Of a DNA stretch of 42,886 nt, positions 7,530 through 16,462 are shown in pieces (position 1 is the first letter of the stretch; each line of letters starts with the position of its first letter). The stretch lies in the NCBI GenBank assembly GCA_050288705.1, contig JBNKEI010000107.1, positions 1 to 42,886 of the forward strand, read 5' to 3'. The position numbers and the translations under genes were made by a program. The notes under the pieces are model-generated. The model searched no databases, was not told the origin of the DNA, and saw only the letters and a list, made by a program, of their open reading frames with translations. Source of the DNA: JBNKEI01 sp050288705 (GTDB lineage Bacteria > Myxococcota > Myxococcia > Myxococcales > UBA5297).

Positions 7530-8447
7530 TCAGTCACTTTTTACTTCCGCGACTCGATTCTCCAACTCTAATGCTTTCCGAAGGCATTCTGTAGCCAATT
7601 CTGCATTGTCTTTTTCTTTCTCTGCCGCTTTCTTCCAAGCGAATACCGCGTTAACCAAGCGACCACCGTGCTCATAGGCTGCAGCCGCGTCTCGCCATTG
7701 TTCGGCACTCTCGTAAAGGCGACCAATCTCCATCCACTCTTTTCTGCAGGCCAACAGCTCAAGATAAAGGTCGTCCTGTCGGTACTTCTTGAATAGGTTT
7801 CGAGCATCACGGTTAGACAAGAACCGAGCTGCCTTCCTTGACTCATCTATGTCTTTCGCTCTTAAAGCAGCTCTGAGCCATCGACGGTTATCTTTGCCTT
7901 GCCGGTAGGCTTCAAAAGCCAATCTCCAATCTCCGTTCCTCTCGTAGATTTTACCGGCCTCCTGATAGCGACCTTCTTTTTGATGCAGTAAGGCAGCTTC
8001 TTGCCATTCACCACTAGACTGTAGCAGCTGCGCAGCAGGTTCAGTGCGTCCAGCAGCGGCAAGCAACAATCCGGCGCGGCGTTCATCTCCCACCGAGCTC
8101 CAAATATCTCCCAATAGCCCCAACACCGCTTTACGTTGTTCTTCTTTCTCTGGGTCGGAACTAGGTTTCTGCCTTCCAGCTCTCAACAATGCAGTGAAAA
8201 GTCTGGTTCGACAGTCAAAATTCAACTCATCCAGGCTTTTCAGCTTCAAGGGTTCGATTTGTTTCCAAATTTTTTGAAAACTATCTTTTTGCATCCCAAA
8301 GTCGCAGGAAACCAGCGGCTTTTCCGCTTCTTTTAAAAGTGACAAGATTGCGGTTTCGGCTGAGGGCTTTCCTTTAGACATAAATGCCTTTTTTTGGTTT
8401 GCCAAATTACCGGACTTTTTATCACTCCACCTTTGGTTACCTAGCAT
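7530..8447 (-). CDS. Cytoplasmic TPR-like helical-repeat protein
   Basis: This 305-residue protein has no signal peptide or membrane segment. From about residue 110 to the end it is built of short helical repeats with TPR/SEL1-like spacing, for example AAQLLQSSGEWQEAALLHQK, AGKIYERNGDWRLAFEAYRQ, IGRLYESAEQWRDAAAAYEHGG and AVFAWKKAAEKEKDNAELA. Such repeats serve as protein-binding scaffolds. It is the last gene of the minus-strand run PEGA protein, TPR protein, Ser/Thr kinase, this protein, with 30 bases between the kinase stop and this start, so it may be a partner or substrate of that kinase (inferred). AAGGA stands five bases before the chosen ATG; an internal ATG 22 codons later has weaker support. 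Confidence 0.75.
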   Translation of the reverse strand: MLGNQRWSDKKSGNLANQKKAFMSKGKPSAETAILSLLKEAEKPLVSCDFGMQKDSFQKIWKQIEPLKLKSLDELNFDCRTRLFTALLRAGRQKPSSDPEKEEQRKAVLGLLGDIWSSVGDERRAGLLLAAAGRTEPAAQLLQSSGEWQEAALLHQKEGRYQEAGKIYERNGDWRLAFEAYRQGKDNRRWLRAALRAKDIDESRKAARFLSNRDARNLFKKYRQDDLYLELLACRKEWMEIGRLYESAEQWRDAAAAYEHGGRLVNAVFAWKKAAEKEKDNAELATECLRKALELENRVAEVKSD

Positions 8448-8477
8448 TCCATTCCTTCACAGGACAGTCTGTCCGAG

Positions 8478-10064
8478 TTATTCTATCATTGGCACCGGCA
8501 TTTCTCGTTTACAACGAGCTATTCCTTTCGCGGCAGTTTGTATCCCCTTGTGGCTAGCCAAAACTTGCTTATAAATTCGTATAGCGTTCGCACACTGACC
8601 TTTTTGGTAGAATCGTGAAGCTTTCTGCAGAAGGTTGGAGATATTCTCCACTCGTGCTTGCAATGCTTGCGCCTCAGAATAGAAACTACTGGTCGGCGAA
8701 ATTTTTTGCAAAGTCGATCTGGCATTTTTCAATCGGCCCGACTCAAAAGCCTCTTGCGCCAAATTAAACAAACTAGCATCGCCAACCCGGCGAATCTCTT
8801 CTATAGCAATATTCGGGGCAACATTCGGGGCAACCACTGGTTGCTCATTGTCGTCAACTTCAACCTTACCAAACTTATTTTCGCTAGAATTTATGACAGG
8901 CAATGGAGGAAGAAGTTCCTTTTTTTCTTTGGTTATTACCAGTCCCAGCACCGTGCAAAGAGTAACAGTTACCACCAGACCAGCAATCCACGCCCACTTT
9001 TTTCTTTTGCCTTTGCTCGACCGCGGTTGTCCTTTTTGAACCGGCTGGGTATCCAATTCTATGGTCTCAGGTACAGGTCGGCAACCTGCCTGACCAAAAT
9101 GCTCACGAAAAGCGATCTCCGCTCCAGTGACTTCAGAAACGGCCAGAGCGAATTCTGCCATGGAAGAAAAACGCTGCTCTGGCTCTTTGGCAGCGGCTTT
9201 TTGGATTATCTGGTCTAATCCTTTGGGGACTACCAAGCCAGGAGCTACCTGCTCAAAAGTAGGCATTGGGTCGTTAATCTGACGCCATAGAATATCGGAA
9301 ATCGAGCTTCCAGAAATTGCTTTCACTCCGGTAATACACTCGAAGTAGACTAGCCCAACCGAATAGATATCGGCACGCAAATCAACTTCTAATCCTTGCG
9401 CCTGTTCGGGAGCCATATATCGAGGAGTACCGCAAATGCTTCCTGTCAAAGTCACCCTGGCGCGTTCATCGATCAACCGAGCGACACCAAAGTCAAGCAC
9501 TTTGGCATGCCACCCGCGCAGACCTTTGGCCAACATTATATTTTCTGGTTTGAGATCGCGATGAATTATTCCTTTGTGGTGAGCATAATTCAAGACCTCA
9601 CAGACTTGGAGAATGATATCAGTGGCCTCGACCAACGGAAGACATCGATGTTCCTGCAAGACCTTATTTAGATTCTGCCCATCCATGTACTCCATGGAAA
9701 GATACAGAAGTCCTTCTTCGTCTTGACCAAAGTCATGAAGCTGAATGGCATGAGGGTGAGCAAGCTGCCCATAAGAGCGAGCCTCAATCATAAACCGACG
9801 AACAAGATTTTCGTCTTCAGAGAGCCCAGGATTCAAACACTTAATAGCTACCCTCTGCCCTACCGCAATGTGTTCGGCCTCATAAACACTGCCCATTCCT
9901 CCTTGGCCGATTTTACGAAGAATGCGATAGCGATTGGCTACCACTTTTCCGATCATCTGGTCCTGCTGGGGTCTAACCTCTAGTTGAAAAGAACCACCGC
10001 ATTCTGGACACTGACCTGTCCAGGTAACTACAGTGGACCCACAGCTCTGACAAATACTGGCCAT
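8478..10064 (-). CDS. Membrane Ser/Thr protein kinase with N-terminal zinc ribbon
   Basis: This 528-residue protein begins with a predicted zinc ribbon (CQSC at 5-8 and CPEC at 19-22). A Hanks-type kinase domain follows (about 46-315) with GQGGMG (53-58), Lys75, HRDLKPEN (Asp170), DFG (191-193), CGTPRYMAPEQ and the RADIYSVGL subdomain. All key residues are present, so it should be active. A basic stretch KGKRKK precedes one transmembrane helix (about 357-378). The C-terminal part outside the membrane ends in TPR-like repeats (about 430-520) and should act as a sensor or protein-binding module. It is flanked by TPR and PEGA genes in one probable operon. The architecture is typical of Myxococcota signalling; the stimulus and substrates are unknown. 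Confidence 0.93.
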   Translation of the reverse strand: MASICQSCGSTVVTWTGQCPECGGSFQLEVRPQQDQMIGKVVANRYRILRKIGQGGMGSVYEAEHIAVGQRVAIKCLNPGLSEDENLVRRFMIEARSYGQLAHPHAIQLHDFGQDEEGLLYLSMEYMDGQNLNKVLQEHRCLPLVEATDIILQVCEVLNYAHHKGIIHRDLKPENIMLAKGLRGWHAKVLDFGVARLIDERARVTLTGSICGTPRYMAPEQAQGLEVDLRADIYSVGLVYFECITGVKAISGSSISDILWRQINDPMPTFEQVAPGLVVPKGLDQIIQKAAAKEPEQRFSSMAEFALAVSEVTGAEIAFREHFGQAGCRPVPETIELDTQPVQKGQPRSSKGKRKKWAWIAGLVVTVTLCTVLGLVITKEKKELLPPLPVINSSENKFGKVEVDDNEQPVVAPNVAPNIAIEEIRRVGDASLFNLAQEAFESGRLKNARSTLQKISPTSSFYSEAQALQARVENISNLLQKASRFYQKGQCANAIRIYKQVLASHKGIQTAAKGIARCKREMPVPMIE

Positions 10065-10072
10065 TTTGTTAC

Positions 10073-11077
10073 CTAAGGATTCGCTGAAAAGCGCTGAGTA
10101 AACAGCAGGTTTTCCAACTCGCTAGCTGCCTGGGAGGATTTCTCTTGTTGTGCGGCCGCGACTTTAAGAATGGCAGTACGAGGATCTTTGGGAAGCTCGG
10201 CTTCTAAGTGCTGCAAAGCTTGTGTTCGTTCTCCCGAAACAAATTTGGCCAAAGCGAAATAAAAACGAGGCTCAACTGCAGCAGGTTCCTTTTGAGACGC
10301 AAGCTTAAACAACGCAATCGCCTTGGCGTGATTGTTTTCACCAAGATCAGCCATTCCTTCTAAAAAAGCCGCCCGTGCATCTTGATGGGAAACCAGGGTT
10401 CCAAACAATATTGCCAGGCGATACAAATCGCTTGCCGAACGCAACTCCTCTACTGATTTTCGCTGGTGATTAGCTACCGCTTGGTAAACCGAGTCAGCGC
10501 TAGATTCTACTCTTTGCACCAGCTTGCTAGCCATTTCCCCCACCTCAGGCGACGCATAACCAGCGGCAATTATTTCGCGCAGAACAGTCGAAGCCGATTC
10601 ATCCCCCATCCATTTCCTTTGGTCGAGCAATTCGTAAAATCTAGCTTTCAGGATTACATATTTTTCCGCAAAATCCCTACCTGCCCCAAGCCTTCTTTCG
10701 CACAAATCTAACTCACTCTGGGCTTTGCCCCGATCAGGTGATTCTTGAGAACTCTTGACATAAACTCGATAGGCGTAACAGGCGCGCTCGTACTCATTGA
10801 GAGCAAAGTAGGCACGAGCCAAAGAGAGATAGGTTGGCAGGTTTTGCGGCGCAACCCGAGTAGCCTTTAAAAAATGTTCTTTGGATTGCTCAAAAGTTTT
10901 TTCATTATATAGCCGCGCTCCTTCGGCTACCAATAAATCGGCATTGCCCACACCTGTTCCTAGCAACGGAGTTATGGCTCCGGTCTCAATATCTTTTTGG
11001 ACATTAACCTGAGCATTGGCCCGAGCACCGGACAAACACCAACCGGCGACAACAATTAGGAGAAAATTAAAACGCAT
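10073..11077 (-). CDS. Exported TPR-repeat protein
   Basis: This 334-residue protein has a Sec-type signal peptide (hydrophobic residues about 4-17, with a likely Ala-x-Ala-like cleavage near ARANAQ). TPR motifs include ADLLVAEGARLYNEKTFEQS, TYLSLARAYFALNEYERACY and the AIALFKLASQKEPAAVEPRF repeat in the second half. It is expected in the periplasm. Its start lies inside the last codons of the PEGA gene (11-base overlap) and its stop is 8 bases before the kinase start, so the three are translated together. It may bring an envelope signal to the kinase's external TPR region; that link is inferred from context. Confidence 0.8.
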   Translation of the reverse strand: MRFNFLLIVVAGWCLSGARANAQVNVQKDIETGAITPLLGTGVGNADLLVAEGARLYNEKTFEQSKEHFLKATRVAPQNLPTYLSLARAYFALNEYERACYAYRVYVKSSQESPDRGKAQSELDLCERRLGAGRDFAEKYVILKARFYELLDQRKWMGDESASTVLREIIAAGYASPEVGEMASKLVQRVESSADSVYQAVANHQRKSVEELRSASDLYRLAILFGTLVSHQDARAAFLEGMADLGENNHAKAIALFKLASQKEPAAVEPRFYFALAKFVSGERTQALQHLEAELPKDPRTAILKVAAAQQEKSSQAASELENLLFTQRFSANP

Positions 11078-12566
11078 ATCCGGCCCCTACCTGAAAATCC
11101 CTGAATTCCGCATGATGGTTACTAGAAAATGGTGACAGGCAATATCGATACGCCGCGTTAGCATGAAATCCTTTGTAGATAAACGCCTGTAGCATTGCTT
11201 GGGCGGAAAGCTGGGCATCGAGAAGCCATACTGAGGTCTGTTCGCGAAGCACTAAAGCCCTTACTTCCAGTCCAAGCTGCCCTGTAAACACCAATCGCCA
11301 AAGCGCAATTCTTATATTGGGTTGCATACCCCTAAGCACTAGTGCTTCAGCTTTAGCCGTCCCTTCCGTGGTCTTGGAAGAATTGTGCGTTAAAGAATAT
11401 CTCCAGGGACGCGAAGATTTATAGTACGCGCCTCCAACAACCATGGCCCCAAAATGCCGACCAGTCTGACCATATTCCACCGAAAAACCATTCATTGTTC
11501 TTGGAGAACCTTCCAGAAGGCTTTCTGCCAGTATTGTAGAATCATCATCATATTTTTTACTGATGTCCTTTTGGGCATACAAGTTACTGCCTACCATTGT
11601 TCCGTGTTCAAAATTCAATCGAAAATAGGATCTGTAAGCATAAACCTCTTCTTGGGCTTGGTGCATGGTCTGGCGAAAAGAATTCCATGCCGTAGGAGAA
11701 AGCTTCTTTTCCAAGGTAAAGGTAGTTCCTTCCACAATATTAATGGCGTCCGAAAAAGGTTGATGCCCTTCGAGAGTCAGAGACACTCGATGAGTTCCTG
11801 GTTGGATAGGCATATCTACCTTGTCTTTTCCGAGATTCTTTCCGTCTAGCTCAATAGAAACTCCCTTTGGAGCAGCCATAATAACCAACCGCGCAGGTAC
11901 TTTTTCCAAATTTTCAGAGAACTCCAAATTTCCGCGCACCGGCGCTTCGAATTTTCGCTCTACCGGCATATGAGATGGCGCGTCTAGTTTCAGCAAGCGC
12001 TCTCCGGGCAAAACCTGACCGCTGTATGGTGTTTTTCCTACTTTTTCACCATCGATAAATACAGTGGCCCCTACTGGCTTGCTGGAAACTTTCAACAACG
12101 ACGTCAACGGAACTACTTTTACTAAGGAACCTATTAACGCTTTTTTTAAACTAGCGCCCGTCCCTTCGGCGTGAGCAACCTCACCACTGCCCGGCAAATA
12201 ACTGGTAACCTGAAATCGATACAACGAATCTTCTTGCGCCCCCTTGAGCATGACCACCCGATCAAACCCCAAACCAGCAACAAATGCATCGATAGGATTA
12301 CCGCATTTTTTTTGCCCTACCAGGCAATCCAACTGGGCGGGATGGGTTTGTAGATGCTGAGATAATGCTTTTGATCCGACTACCTGTCCCTCAACTTGCT
12401 TAAGAAGCCCTTGCATGACTTCTTCCGATCGCGAAACCAAGAACTGTTGACCGGGATATAGCGACCTCATAATCCACAATGTTTTCAATTCACTAGGGGG
12501 ATCTGCCGGCAAAGGCTCTGAAGCTGCAGTAGCAGTCAAAAAAAACACCAGTAACGTAGAAAGCAT
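11067..12566 (-). CDS. Exported PEGA-domain protein with possible outer-membrane barrel end
   Basis: This 499-residue protein has a signal peptide (about 1-16). The N-terminal domain is unrecognised (about 25-150, with a Cys pair near 81-88). Two PEGA beta-sandwich repeats follow (about 157-222, including VGATVFIDGEKVGKTPYSG, and about 225-290, including IELDGKNLGKDKVDM). The C-terminal third (about 310-499) alternates hydrophobic and polar residues and ends in VGAGYAF with a terminal Phe, like an outer-membrane beta-barrel signal. PEGA repeats are common surface or envelope modules in Myxococcota and are often found with Ser/Thr kinases. It is the first gene of the kinase operon. The barrel is a pattern-based guess; the PEGA repeats are clear. 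Confidence 0.75.
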   Translation of the reverse strand: MLSTLLVFFLTATAASEPLPADPPSELKTLWIMRSLYPGQQFLVSRSEEVMQGLLKQVEGQVVGSKALSQHLQTHPAQLDCLVGQKKCGNPIDAFVAGLGFDRVVMLKGAQEDSLYRFQVTSYLPGSGEVAHAEGTGASLKKALIGSLVKVVPLTSLLKVSSKPVGATVFIDGEKVGKTPYSGQVLPGERLLKLDAPSHMPVERKFEAPVRGNLEFSENLEKVPARLVIMAAPKGVSIELDGKNLGKDKVDMPIQPGTHRVSLTLEGHQPFSDAINIVEGTTFTLEKKLSPTAWNSFRQTMHQAQEEVYAYRSYFRLNFEHGTMVGSNLYAQKDISKKYDDDSTILAESLLEGSPRTMNGFSVEYGQTGRHFGAMVVGGAYYKSSRPWRYSLTHNSSKTTEGTAKAEALVLRGMQPNIRIALWRLVFTGQLGLEVRALVLREQTSVWLLDAQLSAQAMLQAFIYKGFHANAAYRYCLSPFSSNHHAEFRDFQVGAGYAF

Positions 12567-12649
12567 TCGCTTCCCTTCCAGAAAAACGTGTTGGAGCTTA
12601 ATTCAGACCACATTTATCTCTTGATTGCAATCAGATGGACTAGAAAAGA

Positions 12650-13111
12650 CTACACTCTCCACACTCGGTGAGGACCTATTTCCAATCTTTCTAAACGCCG
12701 TTTCAAGACCTTATCGCCCGCCCCCATTTGTCCCCACTTGGGAACCACAAAATGCAACTCCGCCCCGTACAATTTGGCCGCCGACGAGAGCAAGGTCCAC
12801 CGATGATCCATGCCAGAGTCACAGAGATCGTCCCAGGAGGCCGCCTCAAGCAGCATAGGAGTTTTCGCGCGATCACTTTGACGGCAGGTAAGATCGGGGC
12901 GATGGTCTTCTAGGGTTCCTGATAACACCCCCGGGGGGACATAATCAGGCAAGCGTGCTTTGACTTCGGTATATCCTAGAATACTGAAATACTCTGCCAT
13001 CAACCACAAAAGTTGACGCCTGCCTATATTCTCTACTACCGGCTCACAGCCGACTTTTAAAGGTTCGGTTTCCACACATTTCACAGTGTAATCGATGACA
13101 TCAGTCAGCAA
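12650..13111 (-). CDS. Hypothetical protein, possible PD-(D/E)XK nuclease-like fold
   Basis: This 153-residue soluble protein is not matched to a named family. The arrangement of a helix (RRQLLWLMAEYFSILGY), RPDLTC with Asp73, and MLLEAAS with Glu89 resembles the Asp...Glu-x-x spacing of restriction-endonuclease-like folds, followed by ELHFVVPKW as a possible further strand. The usual Lys after the Glu is absent, so activity is doubtful. Its start is a TTG (13109-13111) with weak ribosome-binding support, 25 bases after the stop of the ABC exporter gene on the same strand, so the two are probably co-transcribed. The function is unknown. Confidence 0.5.
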   Translation of the reverse strand: MLTDVIDYTVKCVETEPLKVGCEPVVENIGRRQLLWLMAEYFSILGYTEVKARLPDYVPPGVLSGTLEDHRPDLTCRQSDRAKTPMLLEAASWDDLCDSGMDHRWTLLSSAAKLYGAELHFVVPKWGQMGAGDKVLKRRLERLEIGPHRVWRV

Positions 13112-13136
13112 GACAGACTCGACCGAACACCTGACG

Positions 13137-15008
13137 TTAAGATTCTACTGCAAGCGTGGGAGGAAGAACCGAACTGGCAGAATCAGCGGGCTTTGCCTGG
13201 GCTAATCTAGTAGCAAGCGAATCGTTTTCAGCAGCCCAAAACGAATAATAAGCCCCTTTTTTTGCCATCAACTCGGCATGCGAACCATATTCAATGACTC
13301 GGCCTTTATGAAGAACTGCAATGCAATCAGCATTAACTACAGTGCGAAGCCGATGCGCAATAACCAAGGCGGTACGGTTTTGCAGTAGTGCAGTAAGTCC
13401 TTTTTGAACCAAAGCCTCACTAGCGCTGTCCAGTGAACTAGTTGCTTCGTCAAGCAGAATAATCGAGGCTTCAGAAATAAACGCCCGCGCCAAGGCAATC
13501 CTTTGACGTTGCCCCCCGGAAAGGCCCGACCCTCTTTCTCCAATTGGACGTTCTAACCCCTGGGGGTGCTCGTTTACAAAATCCCAGGCCTGGGCAGCTT
13601 GGAGAGCAGCTACGATTTCTGCTTCGCTAGCGTTTTCCTTTCCATAACCAACGTTTTCTCGCACCGTCCCGGAAAACAAGACTGGCTCTTGAGGAACATA
13701 GGCAATACACTTCCTCCAGTCAGCCAACCGGAAGGAACGAATATCGCGCCCGTCCACCTCAATTCGCCCCGAAGAAGGGTCCCAGAAGCGCAGTAGCAAT
13801 GCCCCCAAGGTGCTTTTCCCCGAGCCACTTTCGCCTACTAAAGCCAAAGTCTTGCCCTTGGGCAAAGTTATATTGATTTCCTGTAATACGGGCTCGCTTT
13901 GGTAGGCAAACGATAAATCACGAAAGCATATTTCTCGATTGAATTGCACGCGCAAAGCTTGCTGCGGTTCCGGAATACTCTGTTGGAGATCCAATATTTC
14001 TAAAACCCGTCGCGCTCCCGCCATTGCATGGGTCATCTGTTGGCTAGTATTAGCCAACCGCTTTAGCGGCTGATACATCAACATTAGTGCCGCCAAAAAA
14101 GACAGTAAGGTTTCTCCAGAAAGTTGCCCGCGAGATATCGCCGATGAAGTGACAACTAGCACGATTGCCACGCTAAGCATGCCTAGCACTTCGACAATGG
14201 GAGAGTAGGCGGCCCGCAGCAATATGGTAAGTTTTATTCTCTGCAGATACTTAGTTTGGGCTTTATCCATTCGCGCAAGTGCATAATTCTCCCGGCCAAA
14301 TGCTTGCAAAACGCGCACATTGGCGACCATCTCGCCCACTTGACCAGTAAGTTCTCCTAGCTCCGCCTGGCATTCGCGAGAAATGCGTTTGAGAGCCCGT
14401 GAGAAACGCGCTAAAGGCCACGCAGCCAAAGGAACTGCCACCATGGCAACTAGAAACAAACGTATATCATGAAATGCACATGCCCCTAACAAGGCAATAA
14501 TTTGCGCACCATCTTTGAGATAATTTGCCAGTGCATAGGTGAGCGCAAAATCCAGTCCTTGAACATCGGCTCCAAAACGAGATAATAAATCCCCACTTTT
14601 ACTGTCTCCGTGCCAGGCTTGGGGTAGCGATAAAAACTTACAATACAATCTTCTGCGAACATCAGCCACAATCCGCTGGCCAGTCGATTGCATTCCAAAA
14701 GTGGCTCCGGCTTGCGCAAAAGAACGCACCATGGCTGCTACCACCAAAGCTAGTGGAAGCATCGCCAGCAAAAATCCTCGATCTAGGGTTAACCCGGCTG
14801 GAGCTAACCCGGGAATGTATTGAGCCAGCCAAGATAGCCATGCCCTCGAAATTGAAGAGGAGCCGGTAAGCAACAAATGCAGCATAGGCCCTATCAAAAA
14901 AGCGTAGAGCGAAGTAGCCGCGGAAGCGACCACCGTCAGCAATGTCGCGACAATTAGCCGTCTACTATAAGGCTTCAAAAAACCAAGCAGTCGTCGATTA
15001 ATATCCAC
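13137..15008 (-). CDS. ABC exporter, MsbA-like lipid flippase type
   Basis: This 623-residue half-transporter has an N-terminal six-helix ABC membrane domain (about 15-310) and a C-terminal ATPase. The ATPase shows GESGSGKST (Walker A), YVPQEPVLFSGTVRENVGYG (Q-loop), LSGGQRQRIALARA (signature), IILLDEATSSLD (Walker B) and IAHRLRTV (H-loop). Length and order match MsbA/LmrA-type homodimeric exporters that flip lipid A core or hydrophobic compounds across the inner membrane. The substrate cannot be settled from sequence. The start is GTG at 15008 with no clear Shine-Dalgarno; a 6-bp hairpin (15013-15029) lies just upstream. The 25-residue Ala/Ser/Pro tail is presumably disordered. Confidence 0.88.
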   Translation of the reverse strand: MDINRRLLGFLKPYSRRLIVATLLTVVASAATSLYAFLIGPMLHLLLTGSSSISRAWLSWLAQYIPGLAPAGLTLDRGFLLAMLPLALVVAAMVRSFAQAGATFGMQSTGQRIVADVRRRLYCKFLSLPQAWHGDSKSGDLLSRFGADVQGLDFALTYALANYLKDGAQIIALLGACAFHDIRLFLVAMVAVPLAAWPLARFSRALKRISRECQAELGELTGQVGEMVANVRVLQAFGRENYALARMDKAQTKYLQRIKLTILLRAAYSPIVEVLGMLSVAIVLVVTSSAISRGQLSGETLLSFLAALMLMYQPLKRLANTSQQMTHAMAGARRVLEILDLQQSIPEPQQALRVQFNREICFRDLSFAYQSEPVLQEINITLPKGKTLALVGESGSGKSTLGALLLRFWDPSSGRIEVDGRDIRSFRLADWRKCIAYVPQEPVLFSGTVRENVGYGKENASEAEIVAALQAAQAWDFVNEHPQGLERPIGERGSGLSGGQRQRIALARAFISEASIILLDEATSSLDSASEALVQKGLTALLQNRTALVIAHRLRTVVNADCIAVLHKGRVIEYGSHAELMAKKGAYYSFWAAENDSLATRLAQAKPADSASSVLPPTLAVES

Positions 15009-15012
15009 TATC

Positions 15013-15029
15013 GCGTGAAATTCTCACGC
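15013..15029. promoter_or_regulatory. Short inverted repeat just upstream of the ABC exporter start
   Basis: GCGTGA-AATTC-TCACGC is a perfect 6-bp inverted repeat whose edge is five bases from the GTG start of the minus-strand exporter gene, in the space shared with the divergent alcohol dehydrogenase gene. It could be a dimeric repressor site or an RNA hairpin occluding the ribosome site. Only the symmetry is seen. Confidence 0.3.
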
Positions 15030-15166
15030 CTGGCCTTAAAGAGCAAGAACTGGTTCGGTACTGGATTCTTCTTGTCACTCTCTTGATCATTTGCTTGCTC
15101 ACTCACCGAGGTCCAACTTATTCTCGGCAAGTTTCATCAAACCTTGTAAACTGTGCGGGGAACTAC

Positions 15167-16378
15167 ATGAACAACCAATCAAAACATAATCCAGCCAACA
15201 TTTATGAAGTAAAGGAAATTCGTTCCAAATCAACTGTATATTTAGGCGTGGGAGCAATTCAAAAAATTTTCGATATCACCAAAGAACTAAAAGAACGCAA
15301 TATCACTAAAGTAATTGTAGTCACTGGCAAAAACTCTTACCAAAAGTCAGGAGCCTGGGAGCCCACCCAAAAAGCTTTAGAGCAAAATGGAATTGAATAT
15401 ACCATTTACGACGGAATCACTCCTAATCCGACCGTAGACCAAGTAGACGAAGCAACTGCAGTTGCAAAAAAAATGAATGCCCAAGCAGTTCTTACCATAG
15501 GAGGAGGAAGCCCTATTGACGCAGCTAAAAGCGTAGCTATTTTAATGCGCTATCCAGAAAAAAACGCTCGAAATTTGTACCAATATGAATTCACTCCGAA
15601 TAACGCCGCTCCTTTGATTTCCATTAATTTAACTCATGGAACCGGCACAGAAATTGACCGTTTCGCGGTGGTAAGCATTCCCGAAAAACAATACAAACCA
15701 GCTATTGCTTACGATTGTATATACCCACTATATTCCATTGATGACCCGGCATTGATGACCATGCTTCCAGCCGATCAGACAGCTTTTGTGTCGGTAGACG
15801 CCATCAATCACGTGGTAGAAGCAGCCACATCCAAAGCAGCGAGCCTCTATTCCATACTTTTGGCAAAGGAGACTGTTCGCTTAGTTGGGCATTATTTGCC
15901 TATTGCCCTGCAAGAGCCTGGCAATCTAGAAGCACGCTACCATCTACTCTACGCGTCAATGATTGCAGGTATTTCTTTTGACAATGGATTGCTCCATTTT
16001 ACCCATGCTTTAGAACACCCACTTAGTGCTGTAAAACCTGAGTTAGCCCACGGGTTGGGGTTGGCTATGTTGTTACCCGCAGTTGTGGAACAGATTTACT
16101 CAAGCTCTTCCAGAGTGTTAGCAGAAGTCCTTTCTCCCCTGGTTGCCGGTCTTACCGGATCACCCAATGAAGGAGAAAAGGCTAGTCAGGGCCTTAAACG
16201 ATGGCTCAAGAGCATTGGCATTCCCTCTACCTTAAAAGATGAAGGATTTTCAGAAAAAGATGTGGATAACCTAACTAATCTCGCGCTTTCCACACCAAGT
16301 TTAAGTTTGTTACTCAGTCTCGCTCCCACTGCTTCCGACCGAGCAGTAGTCAGCAGATTATATCAAAGCTCACTGTAA
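15167..16378 (+). CDS. Iron-containing (group III) alcohol dehydrogenase
   Basis: This 403-residue Fe-ADH family enzyme should reduce an aldehyde or ketone, or oxidise an alcohol, with NAD(P). The nucleotide site GGGSPIDAAK lies at about 112-121. The metal ligands fit D211 and H215 (VDAINHVVEA), H280 (FTHALEHPLSA) and H295 (LAHGLGLAMLLP); the last spacing is one residue longer than in FucO. An open frame reaches back to 15083, but the ATG at 15167 with GGGG about seven bases upstream gives a normal family N-terminus. It is a single-gene unit, divergent from the ABC exporter and convergent with the BON/SRPBCC gene. Its A-rich codon use looks a little different from its neighbours. The substrate is not predictable. 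Confidence 0.9.
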   Translation: MNNQSKHNPANIYEVKEIRSKSTVYLGVGAIQKIFDITKELKERNITKVIVVTGKNSYQKSGAWEPTQKALEQNGIEYTIYDGITPNPTVDQVDEATAVAKKMNAQAVLTIGGGSPIDAAKSVAILMRYPEKNARNLYQYEFTPNNAAPLISINLTHGTGTEIDRFAVVSIPEKQYKPAIAYDCIYPLYSIDDPALMTMLPADQTAFVSVDAINHVVEAATSKAASLYSILLAKETVRLVGHYLPIALQEPGNLEARYHLLYASMIAGISFDNGLLHFTHALEHPLSAVKPELAHGLGLAMLLPAVVEQIYSSSSRVLAEVLSPLVAGLTGSPNEGEKASQGLKRWLKSIGIPSTLKDEGFSEKDVDNLTNLALSTPSLSLLLSLAPTASDRAVVSRLYQSSL

Positions 16379-16392
16379 TCGAGGCTCCATTC

Positions 16393-16434
16393 GTCGAGTA
16401 GTCACGAGGCCGTTGCTTCTTGGGGCTACTCGAC
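16393..16434. terminator. Hairpin between convergent genes
   Basis: GTCGAGTAG (16393-16401) and CTACTCGAC (16426-16434) form a perfect 9-bp stem with a 24-base loop, placed between the ends of two convergent genes (stops at 16378 and 16463). The position suggests a bidirectional terminator, but there is no T-tract on either side. Confidence 0.4.
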
Positions 16435-16462
16435 AGTTCGGAATGATCGGCCCTGGAGGCGA

